Shown: one piece after another, positions 52,591-60,477 of the stretch
How positions within the stretch are numbered: the stretch's first letter is position 1
Layout of the letters: every line of letters starts with the position of its first letter
From: Spongiactinospora rosea
GTDB lineage: Bacteria; Actinomycetota; Actinomycetes; Streptosporangiales; Streptosporangiaceae
Assembly (NCBI RefSeq): GCF_003315795.1
Contig: NZ_QMEY01000013.1
Location: 185,331 to 249,330 of the forward strand
Length of the DNA: 64,000 bases
Direction of reading: 5' to 3'
Translations under genes and position numbers: made by a program
The notes under the pieces: generated by a model
What the model saw: the letters and a program-made list of their open reading frames with translations, nothing else
What the model was told of the DNA's origin: nothing
Database searches by the model: none

Positions 52591-53838
52591 ATGGGATCTA
52601 TCGCGAAGACCACGGTGGCGTGCGTCGTCGCCGGGGGCGGCCCGGCGGGCATGGTGCTCGGCCTCTTGCTGGCCAGATCCGGGGTGGAGGTGGCGGTGCT
52701 GGAGAAGTACCCCGACTTCCTGCGCGACTTCCGCGGCGACACGGTGCACGCCTCCACCCTCAACCTGCTGGACCGGCTCGGCCTCGGCGACCGCTTCGCC
52801 GCCCTGCCGCAGCAGCGTGAGCAACGGGTCACCATGCGGTTCGACGACGGCGCCATCACCGAGGACTTCAGCCGCCTGCCGGGCCGCCACCAGCACATCG
52901 CGCTGGTGCCGCAATGGGACTTCCTCAACCTGCTCGCCGAGGCCGCCGCCGAATCGCCGCACTTCCACCTCGCCCGGCACGCCGAGGTCACCGGCCTGCT
53001 CCGGCAGGGCGGGCGGGTGTGCGGGGTCCGCTACGCCGACAAGGACACCGGCCGGACATGTGAGCTGGCCGCGCCGCTGGTGGTCGCGGCCGACGGCCGG
53101 CACTCCACCGTGCGGAACCTGCTCGGACTGCACCCCCGCTCCTCCGCCACGCCGCACGATTGCCTGTACGTTCGCATCCCCCGCCTGCCCGGCGACCCCG
53201 ACGGCACGTTCCTGCACTTTTCGGCCACCGGCGGCCTCGTCATGATCAACCGCGGTGACTACTGGCAGGCCGCCCTGCTCATCGGTAAGGACACGGCGCA
53301 GGCGGCGCGGGCCGACGACGGGGCGTGGACCCGCCGCACCATCGCCCGGCTCGCCCCGTTCACCGGCGAACGCATGGCCGCCATCGGTGCGGCCGACATC
53401 GCCGTTCTCCAGATCCGCATCGACCGGCTCGCCCACTGGTGGGCGCCGGGCGCGCTGCTCATCGGCGACGCCGCGCACGCGATGTCCCCCATCGCGGGCG
53501 TGGGCGTCAACCTGGCCGTGCAGGACGCCGTCGCCGCGGCCCGGATCCTGGTGCCCGCTCTGCGGTGTGGCCGGGTGAGTGACAGGGAACTGGCCCGGGT
53601 GCAGCGTCGCCGCCAGTGGCCGACCGTGCTCACCCAGGCGGCGCAGCGCATGGCGCAGAAGCGTTTCGTGGCCGCCTCCATCACCGGTGACGTTTCGACC
53701 GCCGTGCTGCGTCTGCCGCAGCCGTTGCGGAGCCTGCGGCACTGGCCGGGGTTCCCGTATCTGCTCGGCAGGGCCGTGGGGCTGGGCGTCCGGCCCGAGA
53801 GCCTGACCGGCCCGCTGGAGCCGTTGAGCCATGGGTGA
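52591..53838 (+). CDS. FAD-dependent monooxygenase (PHBH fold), paralog 1
   Basis: A 415-aa flavoprotein. The FAD dinucleotide motif GGGPAGMVLG is at 14, DFLRDFRGDTVHASTL near 44, the DG motif VVAADGRHSTVRN near 167 and the GD motif LIGDAAHAMSP near 292, followed by GVGVNLAVQDA. These define PHBH-type aromatic hydroxylases using NAD(P)H and oxygen. ATG follows GGAGGACC. It overlaps a small membrane gene by 8 nt and is divergent from TetR. A close paralog lies at 54251-55561. Substrate unknown. Confidence 0.9.
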   Translation: MGSIAKTTVACVVAGGGPAGMVLGLLLARSGVEVAVLEKYPDFLRDFRGDTVHASTLNLLDRLGLGDRFAALPQQREQRVTMRFDDGAITEDFSRLPGRHQHIALVPQWDFLNLLAEAAAESPHFHLARHAEVTGLLRQGGRVCGVRYADKDTGRTCELAAPLVVAADGRHSTVRNLLGLHPRSSATPHDCLYVRIPRLPGDPDGTFLHFSATGGLVMINRGDYWQAALLIGKDTAQAARADDGAWTRRTIARLAPFTGERMAAIGAADIAVLQIRIDRLAHWWAPGALLIGDAAHAMSPIAGVGVNLAVQDAVAAARILVPALRCGRVSDRELARVQRRRQWPTVLTQAAQRMAQKRFVAASITGDVSTAVLRLPQPLRSLRHWPGFPYLLGRAVGLGVRPESLTGPLEPLSHG

Positions 53839-54205
53839 GCGGATCTTCGTCGCGGTCACCGTGGCCACGACCTTGCTGACTCTCGCGGTCTCCGGCATCC
53901 TGATCGCCGACCCCGCCTTCGCGCTGCCCGCCGGTTCTGCCGTGACCCCGGCGGTGGAGACGTTCGCCCGGGCGTGCTCCATCAGGTCGCTGGCGGTGGG
54001 CGGCGCGCTGCTGGTCCTGCTGGCCCGCCGCTCCACCGCGGGGCTGATCGTCCTGCTGTGGGTGACCGGCCTCTTCCAGGCGGGCGACGCGCTGGTACAC
54101 GCGCTGAACGGCGTCCCGGCGGCCTTCGCGGCCACGGCCCTGGCGCTGGTGGCGTTCGGCTCGGCGGGCCGGCTCACCCGCTCGCGCACGTCACAGGAGC
54201 CCTGA
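53831..54205 (+). CDS. Small four-helix membrane protein
   Basis: A 124-aa protein with about four hydrophobic helices (IFVAVTVATTLLTLAVSGIL, then SLAVGGALLVLLA, LIVLLWVTGLFQAG, AAFAATALALVAFG). Its ATG lies inside the end of the monooxygenase gene (8-nt overlap), so it is co-translated. It resembles DUF4267-like small membrane proteins in layout, but this is only a guess. A transport or membrane-anchor role with the monooxygenase is possible. Confidence 0.75.
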   Translation: MGERIFVAVTVATTLLTLAVSGILIADPAFALPAGSAVTPAVETFARACSIRSLAVGGALLVLLARRSTAGLIVLLWVTGLFQAGDALVHALNGVPAAFAATALALVAFGSAGRLTRSRTSQEP

Positions 54206-54250
54206 CGAGGCCATGGCCCGCCGCGGCCCCCGGGCCGCCTCGGTGGCGGG

Positions 54251-55561
54251 TCAGTCCGCCGGGGTGCGGGCGGCCGGGGCCGGGGCCGGGTGGGCCGGGG
54301 CCGGTTGAGGGGGGCGGCGGGCGTAGGCGGGGGCGTGTTCGGGGCGCAGGCCGATGCCGATCAGGTAGGCGGGCACGAACGATGCCTTCGGGAAGCGCCG
54401 CATCAGCCGGATGATCGGCTCGGGCGGGCCGGAACGCTCCCCCTTGATGATCGGGTAGATCACCATGCGGTGCAGGATGCGCTGCAGGGTCTGGACCGCG
54501 ATGGTCGGCAGCAGCCGCCGCGTACGGACTTTGGCCAGCAGGGCGGGCGGCACCCCGCCGCCCCGGCGCAGCGGCCCGGCCAGCAGTGTGGCGGCGGCCA
54601 CCGCGTCCTGGACGGCCAGGTTGATGCCGACCCCGCCGATCGGCGACATGGCGTGCGCCGCGTCGCCGATGCACAGCAGCCCCGGGCGGTGCCACCGGCG
54701 CAGCCGGTTGAGCCGTACGTCCAGGTGCTTGACGTCGTCCATCGACTCGATCTGGTCCACCCGGTCGGCGAGCCAGGGCATGGCATCGACGAGTTCGGCG
54801 CGGAAGCTCTCGATGCCGCGCGCCCTGAGCTGCGGGTCGATGCCCTTCTTGGCGATGTAGGCCATCTGCAGGTGGGACTCGCGCGGGATGATGATGATGA
54901 ACCGCCCCTTGTCGGTGACAGGCGTCAGCGCCTCGGCGCGGTCCTGCGGGTTGCGGGGCAGCCGGATCCACCAGGCGTCCAGCGGGACGGGGTACTCCTT
55001 CGGCGCCAGCCTGGCCTGCTCGCGGGCGATCGACCAGCGTCCGTCGCAGGCGACGGTCAGGTCGGCGCGGATCTCGCCGGTCTGGCCGTCCTCGGTCCGG
55101 TACCGGACGCCGGCCACCCGCCCGCGCTCGCGGATCAGCTCGGTCACCTCCGTGTTCATCCGGAGGTTGAAGGTGGGCTCGTCCTTGGCGGCGTCGGCCA
55201 GCAGGGACAAGAAGTCCCACTGCGGGACCATCGCGATGTAGGGGTGGCGCACTTTGAGCCGGCTCATGTCACCGATGACCAGCAGGTCGTCCCGGCCGAT
55301 CCCGGAACCGGGCCGGAAGCCGATCCCGAACCCGATCCGGCTCAGCCGGCTCTGCGGCAGGGCCGCGAACCGTTCGCCGAGGCCGAGCTCGTCGAGCAGT
55401 TGCAGGGTCGAGGGGTGAACCGTATCCCCCCTGAAGTCGCGCAGGAAGTCGCCGTGCTTCTCCAGCACGGTCACCTCCACCCCGGCACGGGCGAGCAACA
55501 GGCTCAGCACCATCCCCGCCGGGCCGCCACCGATGACTACGCAGGTCACGTTCTCGGACAT
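54251..55561 (-). CDS. FAD-dependent monooxygenase (PHBH fold), paralog 2
   Basis: A 436-aa paralog of the enzyme at 52591: GGGPAGMVLS at 12, DFLRDFRGDTVHPSTL near 42, CDGRWSIAR near 180 and CIGDAAHAMSPIGGVGINL near 290. It is convergent with the first paralog's operon. ATG 55561 aligns with the paralog's start; ATG 55570 is an alternative. The C-terminus is an Ala/Pro-rich tail of about 30 residues not present in paralog 1. The two may act on related substrates or reflect inverted duplication. Confidence 0.88.
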   Translation of the reverse strand: MSENVTCVVIGGGPAGMVLSLLLARAGVEVTVLEKHGDFLRDFRGDTVHPSTLQLLDELGLGERFAALPQSRLSRIGFGIGFRPGSGIGRDDLLVIGDMSRLKVRHPYIAMVPQWDFLSLLADAAKDEPTFNLRMNTEVTELIRERGRVAGVRYRTEDGQTGEIRADLTVACDGRWSIAREQARLAPKEYPVPLDAWWIRLPRNPQDRAEALTPVTDKGRFIIIIPRESHLQMAYIAKKGIDPQLRARGIESFRAELVDAMPWLADRVDQIESMDDVKHLDVRLNRLRRWHRPGLLCIGDAAHAMSPIGGVGINLAVQDAVAAATLLAGPLRRGGGVPPALLAKVRTRRLLPTIAVQTLQRILHRMVIYPIIKGERSGPPEPIIRLMRRFPKASFVPAYLIGIGLRPEHAPAYARRPPQPAPAHPAPAPAARTPAD

Positions 55562-55658
55562 GACCACCATCCGATTTCATCGACTGTTGAATAACTCGAC
55601 TATCCGCCCTGGGGCCCATGCCCGTCAAGGTGGCGCTGGTCACACTCGGGCACACGGA

Positions 55659-55689
55659 AACAGCGCGCCGGTCACCCCGGCGCGCTGTT
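55659..55689. terminator. Hairpin terminator
   Basis: AACAGCGCGCCGG (55659-55671) and CCGGCGCGCTGTT (55677-55689) are perfect inverted copies around a 5-nt loop. It lies 23 nt after the stop of the PH-domain gene and ends the adenosine deaminase operon. Confidence 0.82.
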
Positions 55690-55712
55690 GAGACGATCAG
55701 GCGATCAGGCGA

Positions 55713-56360
55713 TCAGGACGCGACGACCGCCACGACGACGAGTACGGCGGCGGCCAGGCAGACCGCCCCGGCCAGCGCCGACCAGGTGGTGCGGACCGGC
55801 TGCGCCTCCCCCGCATCAGACCCCTCGGTCAGCGCGGCCTTGCGCCTGGCCTGCTCCGCGCGTTCGGTGAGCTGGTCGGCGACGTAGTCGGCGTGCGTAC
55901 GGCCCGCCATCGCGTCCACCGCCGCCTGCTCCGCGCTCGTCGCCTTGGGCGTGATCGGCATCCCGCGCGAGCCCCGCGTGGAGGTCGGCCGGCCCGGCTC
56001 GGACCGGCGCAGCGCCGAGACCCGCTCACGGGCCGAGGACTGCGGCGTCCAGCAGCGGACGGTCTGCCCGTCGGCGTCGATCTGGATCGCGTGCGACACC
56101 TTGACCCCCGCGACGGACGCCCAGGGCACGAACGTGTCCCGGAACGGGTTGCGGACCAGCACGCCGTCCTCGGTGAGCACGGTGGCCGGGCGCAGCGAGG
56201 TCACCACGATCATGGCGGTCAGCACGCCGAGCACCGCGGCGGCGATGAGCGACGGCGCCCCGTTGAACCGGAGCACCAGATCGACGGCCATGACGGTGGC
56301 GAACACCACCCACACCCAGCCGAGCACTTGGGCCACCCGGGACCGGTAGACCTGCTTCAC
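55713..56360 (-). CDS. PH-domain membrane protein
   Basis: A 215-aa protein with two N-terminal helices (GWVWVVFATVMAVDLVL and AAAVLGVLTAMIVVTSL) followed by a bacterial PH-like domain (LTEDGVLVRNPFRDTFVPWASV). An Arg/Ser-rich linker, a helical segment and a final membrane helix come last. GTG 56360 overlaps the adenosine deaminase stop (GTGA), so the two are coupled. No defined function; such proteins are common accessory membrane proteins in actinomycetes. Confidence 0.8.
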   Translation of the reverse strand: MKQVYRSRVAQVLGWVWVVFATVMAVDLVLRFNGAPSLIAAAVLGVLTAMIVVTSLRPATVLTEDGVLVRNPFRDTFVPWASVAGVKVSHAIQIDADGQTVRCWTPQSSARERVSALRRSEPGRPTSTRGSRGMPITPKATSAEQAAVDAMAGRTHADYVADQLTERAEQARRKAALTEGSDAGEAQPVRTTWSALAGAVCLAAAVLVVVAVVAS

Positions 56361-57442
56361 TGTGCCTCTCCCGCCCACTTGAGCTTGGCGAACCCGGGCT
56401 TGATCTGCCCGTTGATGAGCGCCAGGCGTTCATCGAAGGGGATGAAGGCGGACTTCATCGCGTTGACCGCGAACCACTGCAGATCATCCCAGCCGTACCC
56501 GAACGTCTCCACCAGCTTGACGAACTCCTGCGACGGCGTGGTGTCGCTCATCAGCCGGTTGTCGGTGTTGACCGTGACCCGGAAGTGCAGCCTGCGCAAC
56601 AGCCCGATCGGGTGCTCGGCGATCGACTTGGCGGCCCCGGTCTGGATGTTGGAGGTCGGGCACATCTCCAGCGGGATGCGCTTGTCACGGACGTAGGCGG
56701 CGAGCCTGCCGAGCTTCGGCTCCCCGTCCGGCGACACCTGGATGTCGTCGATGATCCGCACCCCGTGGCCGAGCCGGTCGGCGCCGCACCACTGGATCGC
56801 CTGCCAGATCGAGGGCAGCCCGAACGCCTCCCCCGCGTGGATGGTGAAGTGCGCGTTCTCCCGTTGCAGGTACTCGAAGGCGTCCAGGTGGCGGGTGGGC
56901 GGGTAACCGGCCTCGGCCCCCGCGATGTCGAACCCGACGACGCCCACGTCGCGGTAGCGGACGGCCAGCTCGGCGATCTCTCGTGACCGCGCCTGCGTGC
57001 GCATCGCGGTGAGCAGTGACCTGACCTTGATCGGCCGCCCGGCCGAGCCCTGCTCGAAGCCCTCGATCACCGCCTGGACGACCTCGTCGAGCGTCAGCCC
57101 GGCGGTGGTGTGCAGCTCGGGCGCGTACCGGACCTCGGCGTAGACGACCCCGTCATCGGCCAGGTCTTCGGCGCACTCGGCGGCCACCCGGACCAGCGCC
57201 TCGCGGGACTGCATCACGCCCACCGTGTGGGAGAAGGTTTCCAGGTAGCGCTCCAGCGAGCCCGAGGCGCTGGCCTCGGCGAACCATGTCCGCAGGTTGC
57301 CGGGGTCGGTCGTGGGCAGCCCGGCGTAGCCGGAGTCGCGGGCCAGGTCGACGATGGACTCGGGGCGCAGGCCGCCGTCGAGGTGATCGTGCAAGAGGAC
57401 CTTGGGGGCCTTGCGGATCGCGGCCGGGCTGGGCTGGTTCAT
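56357..57442 (-). CDS. add: Adenosine deaminase
   Basis: A 361-aa zinc enzyme converting adenosine to inosine. The zinc ligands HDH are at residues 18-20 (LLHDHLDGG), FTIHAGEAFG near 200 carries the third His and Glu, RLGHGVRI near 230 the catalytic His, and VNTDNRLMS near 286 the Asp pair. It feeds inosine to the purine nucleoside phosphorylase encoded 7 kb away. It is coupled to the downstream PH-domain gene. The 88-nt gap before it carries a short direct repeat. Confidence 0.95.
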   Translation of the reverse strand: MNQPSPAAIRKAPKVLLHDHLDGGLRPESIVDLARDSGYAGLPTTDPGNLRTWFAEASASGSLERYLETFSHTVGVMQSREALVRVAAECAEDLADDGVVYAEVRYAPELHTTAGLTLDEVVQAVIEGFEQGSAGRPIKVRSLLTAMRTQARSREIAELAVRYRDVGVVGFDIAGAEAGYPPTRHLDAFEYLQRENAHFTIHAGEAFGLPSIWQAIQWCGADRLGHGVRIIDDIQVSPDGEPKLGRLAAYVRDKRIPLEMCPTSNIQTGAAKSIAEHPIGLLRRLHFRVTVNTDNRLMSDTTPSQEFVKLVETFGYGWDDLQWFAVNAMKSAFIPFDERLALINGQIKPGFAKLKWAGEAQ

Positions 57443-57481
57443 CTCGCCATCTTAGGGTTCCGGCGCGGCCCGGTGCCGGGC

Positions 57482-57528
57482 GTGTCGTGTCGTGTCCGGT
57501 TCGACAGGCGGTGTCGTGTCGTGTCCGG
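57482..57528. repeat. Two direct copies of an 18-mer
   Basis: GTGTCGTGTCGTGTCCGG occurs at 57482-57499 and 57511-57528, period 29, between the lipoprotein stop and the adenosine deaminase start on the minus strand. Each copy is itself built from GTGTC steps. It could be a slippage product or lie in the add leader. Confidence 0.6.
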
Positions 57529-57529
57529 G

Positions 57530-58183
57530 TCAGTGCGCGACGTCCAGGACCAGCCGGGGCGGGCGCTTCTGCTCCGACACACAGAACGCCGCCCGGTGGT
57601 CGAGCACGATCCCCACCCCGACCACGCCCTCGAAGTCGCCGGTCCTGACGACGTCGGTGACGTTGGCGAGCCCCGCGCGGAACACCGGGCCGCCCGTCCA
57701 GGTCAGCGCGCCGGAGTCGGTGTGGGCGTTGGCCGGGCGCAGGCTGACCTGGAGGTACGCGCCGCCCATGACCGGGATCGGATCGCCGCTGCCGTCCTGG
57801 ACCAGGGACTTGGCCCACCGCACGGAGTAGCCGGGCACCGCGCCGGAAAGGTCGATGACCACCCGGTCGAAGCCGGGGTGCCCGGCGTACCGGACCCGCT
57901 TGACCACCGCCGGGTCCATGCCCTGCCGGTCCACCTGGACCTCCCGGGTGGACGTCGGCGGGCTCGGCGCCGGTGGCCTGGAGGTCACCGGCTCACTGGG
58001 CTCGGTGGTTTCGGTGGTTTCGGTGGGTTCAGGGGTGTCTTTCGTGGGCTCTTGGGTGGTCTCGGCCTGGGTGGGCTGTGGGGACGCGGAGGGCGAGGAG
58101 GAGCCCTCGGCGTCCCCGCCCTGGCCGCAGGCCGTGAGCAGCATGAGCGCTACAAGGGGAATTGCGACTCGCGTGCCGTCCAT
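57530..58183 (-). CDS. AMIN-like domain lipoprotein
   Basis: A 217-aa lipoprotein with lipobox LTAC at residues 16-19. A long Thr/Pro/Ser/Glu-rich linker (to about residue 80) would span the wall. The C-terminal beta-sandwich of the AMIN-like actinomycete type has VVIDLSGAVPGYSVRW, DPIPVMGGAYLQVSL and a final PRLVLDVAH. AMIN domains help place proteins in the envelope. Single cysteine near the end. Function otherwise unknown. Confidence 0.8.
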   Translation of the reverse strand: MDGTRVAIPLVALMLLTACGQGGDAEGSSSPSASPQPTQAETTQEPTKDTPEPTETTETTEPSEPVTSRPPAPSPPTSTREVQVDRQGMDPAVVKRVRYAGHPGFDRVVIDLSGAVPGYSVRWAKSLVQDGSGDPIPVMGGAYLQVSLRPANAHTDSGALTWTGGPVFRAGLANVTDVVRTGDFEGVVGVGIVLDHRAAFCVSEQKRPPRLVLDVAH

Positions 58184-58238
58184 AAGGCAGCCTCCTACGG
58201 TTCAGATACCCGCCTTCGGCCCCCATGGCACGACTCCG

Positions 58239-59675
58239 TCAGACGGTTTCGAGTACCTTCGCGTCGCCCTCCTCCTCCGGCACGGCGGCCGGACGGTGAG
58301 CGCGCAGGCCGGTGACCGCGATGAGCAGGCCGACGACGGCCAGCACGGCCGAGACCACGATCGCCGCGCGGATGCCGGGGATGGACACGCCCGTCCCGCT
58401 GGACGTCATGACCGCGGTGACCACCGCCAGTACGATCGCCCCGCCGACCTGGCCGGAGGTGTTGAGCAGGCCCGAGGCCAGGCCCTGCTCGTCGTCCACC
58501 ACGCCGTTGGTGGCCTGGATGTTCAGCGACGGGAAGGACAGCCCGAAGGCGATGCCGAGCAGCGTCATCCCGGGCAGGATCATGCCGCCCAGGCTGGGCG
58601 ACGCGTCCACGCCGAGGAAGATCGCATATCCCGCGGCCAGCGCGACCGCGCCGATCGCGATCAGCCGCTGGGTGCCGAACCGGTCGGCGAGGTCGCCCAT
58701 CTTGGTGGAGGTGACCGCCACGATCAGGCCGGCGGGCAGGAAGGCCAGCGCGGTCTCCAAGGCGGACCAGTGAAGCAGGTTCTGGAAGTACTGCATGGCG
58801 ACGAACTGGAAACCGACGTAGGAGCCGAAGAGGATCACCAGCCCCAGGTTGGCCCGGACGAGCGGCGCGGAGCGCAGGATGCCCAGCCGCACCAGGGGGT
58901 GCTTGATCCGGCGCTCCACCAGGACGAACGCGACCAGCAGCAGGACCGCGGCGCCGAGCGTGGCGATGGTGCGCGGCGCGACCCAGCCCACCTCGGGGGC
59001 CTCGACGACGCCGAAGACCAGCAGCAACATGGAGATCGTGATCAGGGCGGCGCCGAGCAGGTCGTAGCCGCCGGTGGCGCGCTCCTCGCCCGAGTGGCGA
59101 GGCAGCAGCTTCAGCCCGGCGACCAGCGCGATGATCGCGACCGGCACCGGCATCAGGAAGGTCCACCGCCAGCCCAGTTCGGTCAGCAGGCCGGAGAGCA
59201 CGAGTCCGAGCGAGAAACCGCTGGCGCCGCAGGCAGTGAAGATGCTGAGGGCCCGGTTGCGGGCGGGCCCCTCATGGAAGGTCGTGGTGATGATGGACAG
59301 TGCGGCCGGAGCGGTGAACGCGGCGCTGATGCCCTTGACGAACCGGGCGGCGATCAGCAGCGCGCCGTCGTCCACGATGCCCCCGAGCAGCGAGGCGACG
59401 GCGAAGACCGCCAGGGCCACGAGGAACACCTTGCGGCGTCCGAGCAGGTCGGCGGTCCGGCCCCCGAGCAGCAGCAGACCGCCGTACCCCAGCACATAAC
59501 CACTGACCACCCATTGCAGCGACGAGGTGGTCATGCCCAGGTCGGCCTGGATCGAGGGCAGAGCGACTCCGACCATCGAGACATCGAGGGCGTCCAGGAA
59601 GATGACTCCGCAGAGCACCGCGAGCGCGCCCCAAAGACGCGCATCCCAGCGCTCGCCAGTAGACGAGGGATGCAT
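58239..59675 (-). CDS. MFS drug exporter, DHA2 type with 14 helices
   Basis: A 478-aa major-facilitator protein. Motif D1-like LDVSMVGVALPSIQADLG is near 30, motif A GGRTADLLGRRK near 72, and motif C-like GASGFSLGLVLSG near 140. Proton-driven efflux of drugs or toxic metabolites at the plasma membrane. It is divergent from a MarR regulator over three phased ATGCA-n2/3-GCAT-type boxes, the first close to its own ATG, so MarR most likely represses it. Substrate unknown. Confidence 0.92.
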   Translation of the reverse strand: MHPSSTGERWDARLWGALAVLCGVIFLDALDVSMVGVALPSIQADLGMTTSSLQWVVSGYVLGYGGLLLLGGRTADLLGRRKVFLVALAVFAVASLLGGIVDDGALLIAARFVKGISAAFTAPAALSIITTTFHEGPARNRALSIFTACGASGFSLGLVLSGLLTELGWRWTFLMPVPVAIIALVAGLKLLPRHSGEERATGGYDLLGAALITISMLLLVFGVVEAPEVGWVAPRTIATLGAAVLLLVAFVLVERRIKHPLVRLGILRSAPLVRANLGLVILFGSYVGFQFVAMQYFQNLLHWSALETALAFLPAGLIVAVTSTKMGDLADRFGTQRLIAIGAVALAAGYAIFLGVDASPSLGGMILPGMTLLGIAFGLSFPSLNIQATNGVVDDEQGLASGLLNTSGQVGGAIVLAVVTAVMTSSGTGVSIPGIRAAIVVSAVLAVVGLLIAVTGLRAHRPAAVPEEEGDAKVLETV

Positions 59676-59689
59676 GCGAATGAGATTAC

Positions 59690-59731
59690 ATGCAACCGCA
59701 TCTAATGCAACAGCATTTAATGAGAGTGCAT
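59690..59731. promoter_or_regulatory. Three 12-nt boxes at exact 15-nt spacing, likely MarR operator
   Basis: ATGCAACCGCAT (59690-59701), ATGCAACAGCAT (59705-59716) and ATGAGAGTGCAT (59720-59731) repeat with period 15. Boxes 1 and 2 are near-palindromic (ATGCA/GCAT). They fill the gap between the divergent MFS and MarR genes. A box every 15 nt is about 1.5 helical turns, placing neighbours on opposite faces. Confidence 0.7.
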
Positions 59732-59761
59732 CTTATGTTCGCGCCTGGTACACTCCGGCGT

Positions 59762-60154
59762 GTGAGCGAGGAAGCGATCGTCGTCGCATGGCGGCAGTTG
59801 CTCGCGCAGCACGCCAGCATCTGGTGCGCACTGGAGCGCGAGCTGGGCGAGAAGCACGGCCTCGGGCCGAGCGAGTTCGAGGTCCTGGACCGCATGGTAG
59901 AGAGCGGCCACGACAGATTCCGGGTGCAGGAGCTGGCCGACGCGGTCCATCTCAGCCAGAGCGCGCTGTCCCGGCTCATCGCCAGACTCGAACGCGCCGG
60001 CCTGGTCGGCCGCAACATCTGCGAGGCCGACCGGCGCGGCATCTTCGTCTGCATCACCCCCGAGGGCCGCGCCCGCCACGCCGCCGCCCGGCCCACCCAC
60101 CGCGCGGTCCTGGCCGCCATGCTGACACCGAGCGTGCCCGTAGCGGCCGGATGA
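59762..60154 (+). CDS. MarR-family regulator
   Basis: A 130-aa regulator. The winged HTH covers residues ~40-105 (FRVQELADAVHLSQSALSRL, then RAGLVGRNICEADRRGIFV). GTG 59762 is 7 nt after a TACACT -10-like box, so translation is probably leaderless. Upstream in-frame ATGs lie in the operator boxes and are not believed. Divergent from the MFS exporter, which it probably represses together with itself. Confidence 0.88.
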   Translation: MSEEAIVVAWRQLLAQHASIWCALERELGEKHGLGPSEFEVLDRMVESGHDRFRVQELADAVHLSQSALSRLIARLERAGLVGRNICEADRRGIFVCITPEGRARHAAARPTHRAVLAAMLTPSVPVAAG

Positions 60155-60165
60155 CCAGCGGACGA

Positions 60166-60375
60166 CTTGCCGAGCGTGGCCCGCTCGGCAAGCGAACGAC
60201 GCGCGCCCCCGGCACGCCGCAGGGGGCGCACCCAGCGTCACCCGCCCCGCGATCGCGCCCCAAGCCCGGTGGCCCGCTCGGCAAGCGAACGACGCGCGTC
60301 CCCGGCACGCCGGAGAGGATGCACCGAGCGTCACCCGCCCCCGCGAGCCAACCGATCGCACCCCAAGCCCGGCAC
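60166..60375. repeat. Non-coding hairpin and two 93-nt direct repeat units
   Basis: CTTGCCGAGCG (60166-60176) and CGCTCGGCAAG (60182-60192) form a perfect 11-bp stem just after the MarR stop, a probable terminator. From 60178 a unit starting GGCCCGCTCGGCAAGCGAAC is repeated at 60271, period 93, with several changes. The same TTGCCGAGCG string also occurs in the 3' end of the quinone oxidoreductase gene (near 60495). The remainder to 60477 is C-rich with no gene. Confidence 0.6.
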
Positions 60376-60477
60376 GGGCACCCCCCGCGGGCACGCCCAG
60401 GGCGACCCTCGCAGCAGACGGCCCGTCGGCCGCCGCCCACCCTGTCAGAACCCGCCCCCCGGGCACCCTCGCGTCGA

